The translations under genes were made by a program, and so were the position numbers. DNA of 64,000 nucleotides, taken from Quillaja saponaria. Taxonomy: Eukaryota; Streptophyta; Magnoliopsida; Fabales; Quillajaceae. Where the stretch lies: positions 1,498,134 through 1,562,133 of the forward strand of contig CM055618.1 of NCBI GenBank assembly GCA_029379385.1. Direction: 5' to 3'. Shown here piece by piece: positions 12,390 to 23,654 of the stretch; within the stretch, counting starts at the first letter, position 1; each line of letters opens with the position of its first letter. The notes beneath the pieces were generated by a model that did not search any database, had not been told where the DNA came from, and worked only from the letters and a program-made list of their open reading frames with translations.

Positions 12390-13475
12390 AGGTATCATGA
12401 CCAGATAGCTATGCCATCTGATCCTGAGTTAAGAAGAAAGATTCTTGAAATAGCTCATTGTTCATCTTATGTTATGCATCCTGGTTCCTCCAAATTTATC
12501 AACATTTGTAAAGTTTTATTGGTAGGATGGTATGAAGCATGATGTAGCTAATTTTGTTTCCAGTTGCTTGGTATGTCAATAGGTGAAAGTTAAACATCAG
12601 AGACTTACAGGAACATGAAAAAGCTAGATATTCTAGAATGAAAATAGGAGAAAGTCAATATGGACTTTGTATTAAGACTTAAGACTTTTAGACGTGTTGA
12701 TTCTATTTGGGTAATTGTGGATCGTTTAACGAAGTCCGCACTCCTTCTGATAAAAATTACATATTCAGCACATCAGTATGCAAAGTTGTATCTGGACAAG
12801 ATTGTTTCATTACATGGAGTTTACTTATAATAATAGTTATCACAACAGCATTCAAATGGCACCATTTGAAGCATTGTACTGGAGGAAGTGTCGATCTTTG
12901 GTTAGATGGTTTAAAATAGGCAAACATCATTTATTGGGACCATAATTGGTTCAGGATGCAGTGTAAAAGGTACAATAATTCGTGATAGCTTGCAGACAGC
13001 TTAAAGTAGACAAAAATCATGTGCTAATAATTGTCGGAGAGAGTTTGAGTTTGAAATAGGTGATCATGTCTTTTTAAAATTTTCACCTTTTAAGGGCACC
13101 ATGAGGTTCGGCAAGAAAGGCAAGCTGAGTCCGAGATTTATAAGACCTCTCTAGATCATAGATAAGATTGGAGCAGTGGCATACAGGTTGGCGTTACCCT
13201 TGGACTTGAACGGGGTACATCCAATATTTCATGTATCAATGCTTTGGAAGTATTTACCGAACAAGTCTTATGTTTTACGAATTCTGGAGTTGAAAGTAGA
13301 TAAGAATCTCTCTTATGAGGAGCAACTAGCGGCAATCATTGATAGGCAAGTCCGTAAAATTTAATCAAAGGTTATTCCTTTGGTGAAAGTTGTATGGCAG
13401 CATCATGGAGAACAAGAAGCTATTTGGGAATCCGAGAATGCAATGAAACAGCACTATCTGTATCTATTTAAATGA
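12390..13475 (+). pseudogene. Integrase of gypsy element 1, catalytic core deleted
   Basis: DDE integrase remnant. The core start (N-M-D-F-V ... W-V-I-V-D-R-L-T-K-S) is seen at 12657-12740. After L-H-G-V (about 12815) the sequence jumps to the T-Y-N-N-S-Y-H block (12822), so the stretch that normally carries the second catalytic Asp and the Glu is missing. The C-terminal region with V-H-P-I-F-H-V-S (13216) and a chromodomain-like tail (V-V-W-Q-H-H-G ... I-W-E-S, 13387-13437) is present, with a stop between. The element ends about 70 bases before the polypurine tract. Confidence 0.75.
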
Positions 13476-13543
13476 TTCAGGTAAATAATATTCATAACTC
13501 TTCAGTTCGAAATTCAAGACAAATTTGTTTTAAAAGGGGAGAT

Positions 13544-15007
13544 TACTATAACCTAACAGTTTAATATACGTTTTAAAATATTCGTACATAACTTCTATGA
13601 CTAGGTAAATAAATTTTATTCAAATTAGAATTAAAATAAATAGACACTTGTATATATATATATACGTGTGTGTGTGTGTGTGTGTGTGTAATTAGAAAAT
13701 TAATTTTTACTATATCATTGGTTGATTTAAAAATATAAAAGTTACATGTGTAATTTTATTTATGTGTACCACAAATGTGTAAATAAAAGGAAATTAACAA
13801 ATAGATATATATTTATACATGTTACAGGACTTAATACACACCACATCTTCACACTTTTGACCCTTTGACTTTAATATTTTAATATTCTTCCTTTTCTTTG
13901 TGTATTTATTTCCTTTGGCTGAGTTTTGCTTCTCAAATTGTACCTCCACCGCCTTTCTTCTTCCCCCTTTAATTGTCTTTGCCCAAATATTTCCCTCCCC
14001 TGTTTTTTTGCCCCTTTGAAAACCAACCTTAGTTCTCGTTCCTTAGCTTAGGAGGATCATAGTTTCCATCTTGATCGAGCTAAGTTCAAGGTAAACTTTC
14101 CTCCCTTCCTTTTTTCCTTGATGTATGTCGGTTCTTTCCTTTTTGTTAGTTATGTTGCCTCCTTAGCTAGGGGTGGCTGTTCTGCTTTAGGGCAGCCTTT
14201 AAGAGGCAGCCGTGTAGGGTGATTGTTCCATTGATAAGCTTAAAAGCTCCTTAGATGGTATTATTGTGTGAGTGTGTATGTTGGGTGTGTAAACAAAGAG
14301 GAGGGTAGTTGCGATTGAGGTAATTCATGCCCTTTTTTAGTCCTTGTAATTGCATGGTTGGAGGTCAAACTTATACCAGCCATGAGGAAGGATAGATAAA
14401 GGCAGCCAAGGGCAGCCAAAACCATTCAAAGGCAGTGCACGGCAGCAAGTATTGCTATGCTTGCTGTGGGTGTTAAGTGGTTCAAGCTTCTCCCAAATTC
14501 AAAAGTCAAACTTGTTTCTTGAAGGTAATTAAGCCATAGAGTGTCATTGCTGCAAGATGATGAAAGTGCAGAAAATTCTCGTTGCAAAACCTCAATTTAA
14601 TCAAGTTAATCATGTAGGTTAGATGTTGTAAAATTCTTATTTTTGGTGAATTGTTGGAAATTCCATTTTGTTATAAGAAGGTGAAAGTAGTAGTTAAAAT
14701 GATTATAATTATAGTTTGAAGGTGTTGGAAATGCTATGAATAAGAAGGGAGTTTAAAATAAAATAAAATTGGAATGTACCTATTGATATTAGGATTTTTA
14801 TAAGTCATGATTTTGATGAAAGTTAAATAATTAATTTAAGTTAAATCCAATAATTTGAAATATAAGTAAGGTAAGAGTAAATTAAATTGTATTGATTGTA
14901 TTGGAAGTTATATATGTATATTAATACATACACGAGTTAGAAGAATATATATATACTAGATATTTGATAAAATATTTAGGAGAATTTAAATATTAAAATA
15001 TGCATAT
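13544..15007 (+). repeat. 3' LTR of gypsy element 1 (5' part)
   Basis: It follows the polypurine tract and begins tactataacc, a degenerate form of the G1 start TGTTATAACC. The 13830-14000 region matches 4300-4600. It carries a (TA)n(TG)n microsatellite at 13651-13690 and GC-richer promoter-like sequence around 14150-14480. It is interrupted at 15007 by the non-autonomous element. No coding sequence. Confidence 0.65.
13651..13690. repeat. (TA)n/(TG)n microsatellite
   Basis: Seven TA units, then CG and about twelve TG units, lying within the gypsy 3' LTR. Confidence 0.9.
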
Positions 15008-15252
15008 TGTTAATGTTGGATTTGTCCGAGCTGGAGAGTTGGAGAGCTGGTCTCCTCCATGTGTCCGAGCTGGAGACCTGCAGGGTGGTCCTGGAGACCT
15101 ATCAGCACTCTGAAGCTCAAGTCAGTATCTAGAGAGATAAGGGGAGAGCTAAGGTGTAGAGAGACTTAACTTTTTTCATAGTGTGAGAGCTTGTATTTGT
15201 AGGGCCTTTGGTGGGCCTGGGCTTATTGGGTTTGTCAATGTCTGTATTAACA
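15008..15252 (-). repeat. 3' LTR of the non-autonomous element
   Basis: 245 bases and nearly identical to 18294-18532. In element sense it contains CTGACTTGAGCTTC, a motif I associate with plant gypsy LTRs that use the GGCGCC-type PBS. The bases CAAGTCCCCCAAAAAA at 15253-15268 are the reverse complement of the polypurine tract. Confidence 0.85.
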
Positions 15253-15599
15253 CAAGTCCCCCAAAAAACAAGTTCGAGAAATGAAGTGACTCGGACTTGA
15301 AGTCAACTAAGGGCAAAACCAGTGCTAATTGAGCTTTTTCTTAGCGGATGATCTTTTGACTCTAAGCCTTGCAACGTTGGGGTGAGCTCGCAGCTCTAAC
15401 TTCCTTTGTCTTTGGCTGTGAAATTTCCCTGCAACTACGGTTAAACAGTTGATCTCAAAAGAAAATTTGTTAGGCATATATAAGGGTAAAACAATATGCT
15501 TTATGATTAAAAAGTCGTGCAATACTAGAGTCCACCTTTGGAGAGTTAAATATCTGAGTGCGGACCTTTTGCGGGCGAACTCGGCGGAGGCTCAGACCG

Positions 15600-16425
15600 C
15601 TGGGGTCTCGCGTGCCTCGACTGCGAGTACCGGGGAGGTTGAATTCCCTATCAGGGCCGTTGGATCGACCAAGTGAATCTCAACCGTTTCCGACCAGGGT
15701 TTTGGAGATCTTGGGGACTCGGCAGAGGGTCAGACCGCGGGTGAAAACCTGGCTGCCTCTCGTGCCTGACCGCGAACACCGGGCTGTCGAGTTCCCTATC
15801 AGGGCCGTTGGATCGACCAGGTGAATCTCAACCCCACCCGGGTTTGGAGATCTTAGGGACTTGGGGGAGGGTCGGACCGCGGGTGAAAACCTGGCGGCTT
15901 CGCGTGCCTGACCACGAGCATTAGGCTGTCGAGTTCCCTGTCAGGGTCGTTGAATCGACCAAGTGAATCTCAACCGCACCCGGGTTTGGAGATCTTGGAG
16001 ACTCGGTGGAGGGTCGGACCGCGGGTGAAAACCTAGCAGCCTCGCATGCCTGACCGCCAGCACCGGGCTGTCGAGTTCCTTGTCAGGGTCGTTGAATCGA
16101 CCAGGTGAACCTCGATCGCACCCGGGTTTGGAGATCTTGGGGACTCGGCGGAGGGTCGGACCGAGGGTGAAAACCTGGCGGCCTCGCGTGCCTGACCGCG
16201 AGCACCGGGCTGTCGAGTTCCCTGTCAGGGTCGTTGAATCGACCAGGTGAACCTCGATCGCACCCGGGTTTGGAGATCTTGGGGACTCGGCGGAGGGTCG
16301 GACCGCGGGTGAAAACCTGGCGGCCTCGCGTGCCTGACCGCGAGCACCGGGCTGTCGAGTTCCCTGTCAGGGTCGTTGAATCGACCAGGTGAACCTCAAC
16401 CGCACCTGGGTTTGGAGATCTTCTT
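15600..16425 (-). repeat. 142-bp GC-rich tandem array
   Basis: About six copies of a unit of 142-143 bases. The marker gtcgagttcc recurs at 15785, 15928, 16070, 16212 and 16354, with a degenerate first copy at about 15639. The last three units are almost identical, so homogenisation or duplication is recent. As 142 is not a multiple of three, the units rotate frame; the 128-codon minus frame (16083-16469) is probably not a protein. Related sequences of about 100 bases (15415-15515 and 16470-16575, both containing gaaatttc...tgcaact) bracket the array. Confidence 0.85.
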
Positions 16426-16569
16426 TTTGATTGGTTTTGGGGGGCTATGCCTCTCCCTTTCAACTTCACCTGCAGAAATTTCTTGCAACTGTGGCCAAAC
16501 GACCAATCTCAACAGAAAAATTCATTAGTCACATGTGATGGTGAACATGTAATAATATGCTTTCTGAAT

Positions 16570-17425
16570 ATACAATAATATGTCAAAGATATAGTTGCAT
16601 TGTAATTATCATTTTTATCCTGCTACAAAGTGCAAGATGTAGGCGAGGTGAATTATTGGTCCACTATACCTTAGACGCCCATTATTTTGTCAAGTGAGTG
16701 ACTGGGTCATTTTTGTGATGGCCTTATAATTATGGTGTTTTTAGGCGACCCGGCCTTATAATATTTTCAAGACTTGGAATATTTTTGTTGTTGATGAACA
16801 TGTAATCCAACAATTAAGCAGACATAAATTAAGCTGAGCATTCGATTCTAGCAGGTTTACATGAAGATATACATTTGACAGGAGTTTCTATAAGAACATA
16901 GAAGTTTGCAAGCAATTTGTGTAAAATTTACAAAGTTTTTAGGCCATTTAAAGAATTTTAGGGCCTATATGTAATTTTCTAGAATTACTTCGGTCAATTA
17001 TATGATAATATAAAAGCCTATGGACTATTGTACAATTAGTTCGAATCATTTAGGTAAATAATATAAATGATAGTGGCATATTTGATAAGTATGAAAAGAT
17101 ATGTGGTAATTATGTGAATTTGTAAAAATTTGGGTCATTTATGTAAATAAAAATATATTGGCCCGATTGTGAAATATAGTTAAATTAACGAGTCAAAATT
17201 ATAATTATTTAAAGTTTTGAGCTAATTTTTTAAATATGTAAACTATTTGGGTCATTACCATAATATTTATGAAGTATAGGGACCAGATAGCAAAATAAAG
17301 AACCTGGTCTTTGTTTGGATTTGGGCCGACATGGTGGGCTTTGTTTGTCAGCTCGAGTTGGAGATTTGCACTTTTATTAGGCTGGGCTCTTGGTGAGCTG
17401 AGTTGGGAGAGGCATGTGCCATTCA
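16570..17425. other. Unique AT-rich centre of the non-autonomous element
   Basis: This lies between the two tandem arrays. It is AT-rich, without long frames or recognisable motifs, apart from a 73-codon minus frame at 17205-17426 that resembles nothing known to me. It is the non-coding filler expected of a LARD-type element. Confidence 0.5.
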
Positions 17426-17429
17426 CAAA

Positions 17430-18185
17430 GTTGGCGACCTAGAGGAGTGTCGCCGCTTATAGCCGCACGTGGTAGCCCGTGCATGATCCGGCGAGCTGTC
17501 GGTTTGGAAGGGACGACCCATGAGGTCGGCATCTTCAATTCAGGTGGTCGCCCGAGTTCTCAGGTCGCGGGAATTGGCTTGAAAAAGGACCTGAACAGCA
17601 ACTCGCCATGCACCAAAATCTGGCGACCTAGCGGAGTTCCTCCGCTTGAGGCCGCGCGTGGCAAAGTGTGTAGACTTTGGCTAGCTGGAGGTTTGAACAG
17701 GATGACCCGTGAGGTCGGCAGCTTCAATATGGATGGTCGCCCGAGTTCTCAGGTTGCCCGAATTAACCTGAAAATGGACCTGAACAGCAGCTCGCCATGT
17801 ACCAAAAACTGGCGACTTGGTAGAGTGCTGCCGCTTGATGCCGCCTGTGGGGGCGCGTGAAGACTCTGGCGAGGTGACGGTTTGGACGGGACGACCCTTG
17901 AGGTTGGCAACTTCTATTTGAGTGGTCGCCTGAGTTGTCAGGTCGCCGGAATTGGGCTGAAAATGGACCTGAACAGCAGCTCGCCATGCACCAAAAACTG
18001 GCGACTTGGCGGAGTGCCGTCGCTTGATGTCGTGCGTGGAGGCGTGTGAAGACTCCGGTGAGGTGACGGTTTGGACGGGACGACCCGTGAGGTCGGTAGC
18101 TTCGATTTGAGTGGTCGCCCGAGTTGTCAGGTCGCCGAAATTGGCCTGAAAATTGATTGGTAGAGCAGCTCGCCCATGCACCCAA
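17430..18185 (-). repeat. 189-bp GC-rich tandem array, in-frame 63-codon unit
   Basis: About four copies with exact spacing: tggcgac at 17432, 17621, 17810 and 17999. Since 189 = 63 x 3, reading frames persist through the array. In element sense (minus) a 166-codon frame runs from ATG at 18181 to 17681, about 95 bases downstream of the PBS, and repeats a block containing G-D-L-T-T, T-G-R-P-V-Q-T and K-S-P-V-F-G. A second minus frame (18398-17763) and a plus frame (17414-17860) are open too. Frames open on both strands argue that GC richness and periodicity, rather than selection, may keep stops out. Confidence 0.8.
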
Positions 18186-18293
18186 TCTTGCGACCAGGAA
18201 ACTTGGTAAATTGATTTGGTAAGATGGAGACCTGGAGAGCTGTGTGAAGATTAGGAAATTCAAATCATATGAATTTCCCACAGACGGCGCCAA

Positions 18294-18532
18294 TGTTAAT
18301 GTTGGATTTGTCCGAGTTGGAGAGCTAGTCTCCTCCATATGTCTGAGTTGGAGACCTGCAGGGTGATCCTGGAGACCTGTCAGCACTCCGAAGCTCAAGT
18401 CAGTATCTAGAGAGATAAGGGGAGAGCTAAGGTGTAGAGAGACTTAACTTTTTTTCATAGTGTGAGAGCTTGTATTTGTAGGGCCTTTGGTGGGCCTGGG
18501 CTTATTGGGCTTTGTTAATGTCTGTATTAACA
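18294..18532 (-). repeat. 5' LTR of the non-autonomous element
   Basis: 239 bases with a TGTTAAT...ATTAACA palindrome at its ends. The PBS TGGCGCCGTCTGTGGGA lies immediately inside (18276-18292, minus). It is nearly identical to 15008-15252. Confidence 0.85.
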
Positions 18533-18740
18533 CATAAATTGAGTTACTTGAATTTTGTCAATTAAATAGTTAATTAGAGGACATAGGAATTGATTATGCT
18601 CATGTTAAATTTAATAACTGTCAAGCAATATGTTAAATATATGCATATGAGTAAAATTGAGAAATCATAGAGTTAACTATGAAATGATTACTTTATGTAA
18701 TATATGGATTTATGATTTTCAGTGCATAGAGCCATTACAA
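18533..18740 (+). repeat. Continuation of the gypsy 1 3' LTR (probable)
   Basis: AT-rich sequence following the non-autonomous insertion. By position it should continue the LTR broken at 15007. I cannot align it by eye with the other LTR copies, so the assignment rests on the target duplication. No gene is seen. Confidence 0.35.
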
Positions 18741-18834
18741 TGCACAACAATATATGTTGCACCAAAATAGCAATTGTCTGTTCTGAGACACACAAAAATT
18801 GTTCAAAGTTTCATCTTTTAGTTCAATTTCTCAA

Positions 18835-19617
18835 CAGGTTTTTTTCGCTAAGAAAGAGAAATGATTACAATATCTTTGACTCTTTTTGTGATAACAAAAA
18901 GGGAGAAAAATATCTTAAGAATAGTGATAAGTGGTAAAAAAATACTAAAATAGTAATATTGCTTGTATATCTTGAAATAATAGCTCAAACACCCGAGTCT
19001 TGATACTTTTCTAAATCAAATATTTCATGGCACTACTCTAATTACTCAATATCTCGGTATTTTGTAATCATAAAAAGAGTGAGATTGATAAAGCAAGTTA
19101 GTTTGTTATTAACCTAATCCTTGATTTTGATAATTACAAAATGGAAAAGAGTAAATTTATAACATTTAAGATATAAACTGATTCTAATTTTATTGTCTTA
19201 TGCAAATGCTGAAACTCTACCACTGAGATCACTAGTTCCAAATTCAGCTGAAGCATAAAGATGACTGCTAAATAGAAGCTATTCACTGAGCCAACCAACT
19301 CAGCACCAATAAAAGTTCAACCATTCCAAGCGTTGAATCAATATCATTGAGAATAGTCAAAGGCTAAAGATTTGAAGGGTTGAACTGATAAGAGGTTAAG
19401 GAATTTATGAGCTGAAGGCTAAACAATTCCAGAGCTAAAGAGCTGAGAGCTGATTCACAAGGACTGAAGAAATCAAATGAGCCGTTTTATTAAACAGTTT
19501 TCCGCTAAAGTTTCAAAGCAATAAGTCTGCTAAAGCACAAGGGCTGAAGAACTTGAATGCACCGTTTCTTTAAACACTGCAAAATTTTCGAAGCAACAAG
19601 TTAGGCGAAGCCACAAA
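18835..19617 (+). mobile_element. SIRE-like copia 3' end and partial LTR (remnant)
   Basis: Bases 18888-18910 (gtgataacaaaaagggagaaa) resemble the 'TGA(C/T)AACAAAAAGGGAGA' block near the 3' end of SIRE/Maximus-type copia elements. After about 160 bases, aaaaagagtgagattg (19071-19086) looks like a decayed polypurine tract and LTR start, and ccttgattttgataattaca (19122-19141) resembles the LTR start of that group. The rest (19200-19617) would be LTR body, cut at 19617 by gypsy element 2. No coding sequence remains. The call rests on short motifs only. Confidence 0.4.
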
Positions 19618-20283
19618 TGTAACACCCCACTTAATTAGCATGTTAACACACAAACTATAACCTTGAATTGTTGAGCTTGTTAGAGACAACTTGGAAATTT
19701 TCTAGTAAACTGATGTGCTAATGAAATTTATATATTTTATAGAAGCATTAAACAAGAGGTATCTTAAGAAAATTCATAATTTGACTTAGATGTGTATAAG
19801 TTCTTTTACATCTAATTGGCATAGGAAGATTTTTATAAGACTTGCTGAGGCTCCCACTCTTTATATGATAGCCATAAAAATAAAAAGAACTAGGAACCAA
19901 CAAGAGGTTAAAGAGGTTACTAGAATGCTTAAATTGATATAGAAGTTTAAGTGAAATGCATGAGTTACTCTAAGTAATAATGTGAAACTAGTAATTTAAC
20001 TAATCTAGTTTGAAAGCTTAAAAGGATTAAAAATAAATTTTTTAGGTAATTAAACCTTCAAGAGCAATTAGTAAGCACTCTAATTACTGAGAAAATGTTA
20101 ATGGAAATACAAATCTCCATTTTTGTATGATTAAGTGAAATTTATTTCTTATAATACCTTTTATTGAGAATGAAAACATAGATTGTATAAATTTACTAAG
20201 GAAGCATAGATTGTATAAATATACCAAGGTATATCATACCGGGTGTATATACTCTATTAATTTATTATAAATATACATTAGTA

Positions 20284-20329
<46 letters not shown>

Positions 20330-22393
20330 ATAATACATAGTCGAGAGAATTAGTTTGTGATTAGAAAAATTCCTACCCGGGTACAAGAATTGTGCAATTG
20401 GAAACTTACCTTGATTCGATACAAGTTATGATAATTTTTGCAGTCTATCTATTAGCTAGACATCACTTATATACAAATAATTAATATTATAATCCTAACT
20501 AAGGCTAGTGGAGGGGCAATTATGATATTACATGAGAAGTTGCATGTATAGGCTTGTGATTTCTTCTCCTACGTACCTTCCACCATAAACAAATTTCTGC
20601 ACCCATTGCCGAGAGAGAGAGAAGAGAGAGAAGAGAGAAAGTGAGAAGAAAAGTGTGTTGCATGGAGGGGTTTTAGTAGCTCAATTGAAAATCCGAGACC
20701 CGAATTAGAATCAGTAGCATAAGGAGGCTCGATTGTTTGGGCTACAAGCAATTTCTAGGTATTTTCAAGTCCGTGGGTAATTTAACTTCAAACGATGGGA
20801 TTAAGGCTTTGGAAGGAACTTAAACAAGGGAAATTCAAGGAGGATTGGAGTGGAAAATAGGAAGAATTACCTAGAAGAATTTAGACTAGGGTTGCAGCTG
20901 GTTGAAAAGGTAAGCAATTTATGCTTCCTAATTCATCTCATTTTCAGAAAATTGTAGTTCTTAGGTTATTTTAATTCTCTAAAAATTCTGCCTATGAAAC
21001 CTTGTGGTATTTATGTTTCAAACTTTTATGCTAACTTCTAGAAAATGTTCTGTGGCAAATCAGATTTTATTATTTTTTTTTTTTTCATTATGTTATACTT
21101 GATTGGAAGTTGCTCCGTATGAAAAGGATTTAACCCCAGAAGTGTTAATCGCCCTAGATTGCCATGAACTCCCTATCTTGGACCAAAGTTATAGAGGGAT
21201 GGTTTCCTTGACTATACTCATAGAAAAGCCTTAGTAAATGGCTAAGGAGTATCCTGTTCGAACCCTTGAACCCGTGAGCTTGTAGTGATCAAGTGTAATG
21301 TGCTAAATTATGTTCTTTAAATTGTCCACCATGTCTTTTTACTCAAATTGTGTATATTGTTTTACTGAGAATTTTCTCTCATTTGGTTAAATCATGGTGT
21401 ACAGATTGATGCATACTTGGGTCCAGCTTGGCAATAGCATCATGTATGTGGAATTACATTTTTGCTTTTGTGTGCACTATGTGGAGCATCACCATGACTT
21501 TGATATTTTCTGAGTATTGGTACCAGTGGAGTGGATGGTATAAAGTGGGGGATCTAGAAGCTTCCATGGGGAGTGGAAGACCGCATCTAATGTATTTTGC
21601 TTAAACATGTAGTTGTCCAGCAAAACAGAACATGAAATGAATAGTCCTAGTTAAAATTCTGTTTTGTACTTTTGGTTTAAATCCTCAAAATGTAAAAGAG
21701 GCCTAGGTCTAGTCCTTGCAAGACTTGTTGTAAATACTCTTCATCGTGTATATAAAATCAAGATGAAACAAGGCTATGACCTCTTTTGTTTTATTATTCT
21801 CCCACTCTCGGATAACTAAGTTAATTATAGAAATTGTAAAATTGTTGTTACAAACAAATGTCAATGGTTTCTTAAGTAGAATTATGAGTAAACAACATAG
21901 CCAATTTGAGATGAAAGTAAGCTTGAAGTAACCAGCTTTCTTATCATACAAGAAGTGCACATATTATAGACTTAAGGAAGCTAAGTATTTTTGAAAGTCT
22001 ACAAGGAATTCTTAATAAAAGAAAAGGTCTTACATAAAAATTTAGAATCTATTAACTTGGGAATTACGTAAATTCTACATAAAATTAAGAGTACAAGTAT
22101 AATCAATACTCATTACCACAAAGTAAATAAGGTCATTTTCCTTCCAAATCCTTTTCTTCAATTACAAGTCTCCAAGGGAAAGGCTTTGAACCTGCAATAA
22201 TCAATAAGTGAATTTAAATAAGTTAAAACAGGTACCATTTTATTCATAGTTGGAATCACTCTATGTATGTTAAATAGATATTTGGCAGCAAGGAAAACTT
22301 CAAAGAAAATTTTATTCTAGTAAACTTTAGTCACTAACATTTAACATTTTTTTTTATTAGTAAAAGAACACTTGAATAGCTACGGGTGTTATA
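19618..22393 (+). repeat. 5' LTR of gypsy element 2 (2.8 kb)
   Basis: The terminal inverted motif TGTAACACCCC / GGGTGTTATA marks both ends. It contains a pure (TA)18 run at 20287-20322 and a GA-rich stretch at 20607-20645. No coding sequence; short frames at 20569-20751 and 21709-21960 are incidental. Confidence 0.75.
20287..20322. repeat. (TA)18 microsatellite
   Basis: Uninterrupted TA repeat of 36 bases within the gypsy 2 LTR. Confidence 0.95.
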
Positions 22394-22539
22394 AATTGGT
22401 ATCAAACCAGTGTCCAGGACATAGGTGAGGAATTGAGTGGTAGACAAGAGAGGCAAACTGGTTACCAGCACTCATAGTGCATGTATTCTTGTTTTATAAC
22501 ATAAATAACAAAAGTTACTATGCTACATGCGACTATGTT

Positions 22540-23610
22540 AACGATGAATCTTGCAAGGTATATTCATGATAGGGATAGCACCTAAAAAGAAAACTCAAAA
22601 TAAGCTTCTAGAGGGCATCTTGAAAGTAATGGAGGGGGTTACAGGAGCCTTGAGTTACCAAGTAGGTACTCAAGTTGTAGTAACTAAGGTTGCAGTGGCA
22701 TCCACATCTGCTACCAATGCCATTGCTATTGCTCAAGGTGAAGGTAGGTGAAGGCAGTATGGAGAAGGTTAGGAATCCAGAACCAAGACATAAGGAAGTT
22801 GGGGCTTTTACAAATTATTTCAAGAAGGCAAATCCCCCTACTTTTTATGTATATTGCGATTATGTGTGCTGTTGGGTGGTTGAGTCAATTAGAGAAACTT
22901 TTCAAGGTAATGAGGTGTCAAGATGATGATAAGATGGTTCTAGCAACTTATATTATAGAGGATGAGGCTGAATATTGGTGGTAGAGGGAAAATTTTAAAA
23001 AGGTGTTTAATGAGAAGGACTTTTTTAATAGTATCAAACAGGATCTAGAGGCAGAATTTAACCAAATTAAGCAAAGAGAAATATTAGCTGTTGAATATGA
23101 AAATAAGTTTGAGGAGTTAGCTAAGTTTTTCACCTATTTGAAAACCACTTATGAAAATAAGTTTAAGGAGTTAACTAGGTGGAAAGCAGAAAAGTTTCAA
23201 AGGCTACTAAATGCTGAGATTAGAAGTAAGATGGCTACATTGAAGATTAATAACTTTGCTCAACTTATGAGTAAATGTAAGATAGCTAAAGGATTATACA
23301 AGGAAGAGAAGGCTGAGAGAAAGTAGAAGTATGAGACTTCTAAGAGGTTTAGGGAGGCAGAAAGCAATAGAGGCAATAAGAGAGGCCTAAGAGTTCCTAA
23401 TTGGAGACAAAATCTTATGATGGGAAAAAGACAGCAAGCAGAGGAGCTAAGCATGGGAGGAGGACCATGTCCAAGGTGTAAAAGGTTTCATGTTGGCAAA
23501 CCTTGCCAACAAGGTACCACTGCATGTTACAATTGTGACAAAGAGGGGTATATGGCCAAGGTGTGTCCAGAGAAGACAAGTCAATGTGATGCCAAGATGC
23601 TAGTCATGCC
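22540..23610 (+). pseudogene. gag of gypsy element 2 (frameshifted)
   Basis: Capsid/nucleocapsid coding region spread over three frames. The capsid core is recognisable: N-P-P-T-F at about 22828, Q-L-E-K-L-F near 22887, and E-A-E-Y-W-W at 22966-22983, followed by a TAG. The best open piece (23003-23326, 107 codons) is a charged helical stretch in which a segment containing E-N-K-F-E/K-E-L is duplicated. Two zinc knuckles lie at 23469-23570: the first (C-P-R-C-K-R-F-H...C) fits CX2CX3HX4C, while the second (C-Y-N-C-D-K-E-G-Y...C) has Tyr in place of the metal-binding His. The product would be non-functional. Confidence 0.75.
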
Positions 23611-23654
23611 AGGGATAATATTTACATTGCGACAAAAAGAAGCTGAGGAAAATG

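Larger units (their letters stand above)
8877..13543 (+). mobile_element. Gypsy element 1, internal region (degenerate)
   Basis: Ty3/gypsy internal region in the order PBS, gag, protease, reverse transcriptase, RNase H, integrase, polypurine tract (aaaaggggagat, 13533-13544). All domains are on the plus strand but split over several frames with many stops. A 3' LTR related to G1 begins at about 13544. Domain order and the C-terminal integrase region resemble plant Tekay/Del-type gypsy elements; the exact lineage was not established. Confidence 0.85.
15008..18532 (-). mobile_element. Non-autonomous LTR retrotransposon (LARD-like), tRNA-Asp type PBS
   Basis: Two direct terminal repeats (15008-15252 and 18294-18532) begin TGTTAAT and end ATTAACA. 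Flanks are CATAT (15003-15007) and CATAA (18533-18537), a near-perfect 5-bp target duplication. On the minus strand the 18294-18532 copy is the 5' LTR and is followed at once by TGGCGCCGTCTGTGGGA (18276-18292), a PBS of the kind complementary to tRNA-Asp in Athila/Tat-type gypsy elements. The other LTR is preceded by a polypurine tract (TTTTTTGGGGGACTTG, from 15253-15268). No gag or pol domain was found; the interior is dominated by two GC-rich tandem arrays. Gypsy ancestry is inferred from PBS and LTR motifs. It sits inside the 3' LTR of gypsy element 1. Confidence 0.85.

Noticed and set aside
16083..16469. 128-codon minus frame in the 142-bp array
   Set aside because: The unit is not a multiple of three, so the frame moves through different readings of the same repeat; Arg/Pro/Ser-rich composition follows from GC content.
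17414..17860. 148-codon plus frame in the 189-bp array
   Set aside because: It is antisense to the element as defined by PBS and PPT, and frames on the other strand are open too because the unit is 63 codons and stop-poor.
20600..20650. GA-rich tract as a possible regulatory GAGA element
   Set aside because: It is part of the gypsy 2 LTR with no gene downstream other than the broken element.
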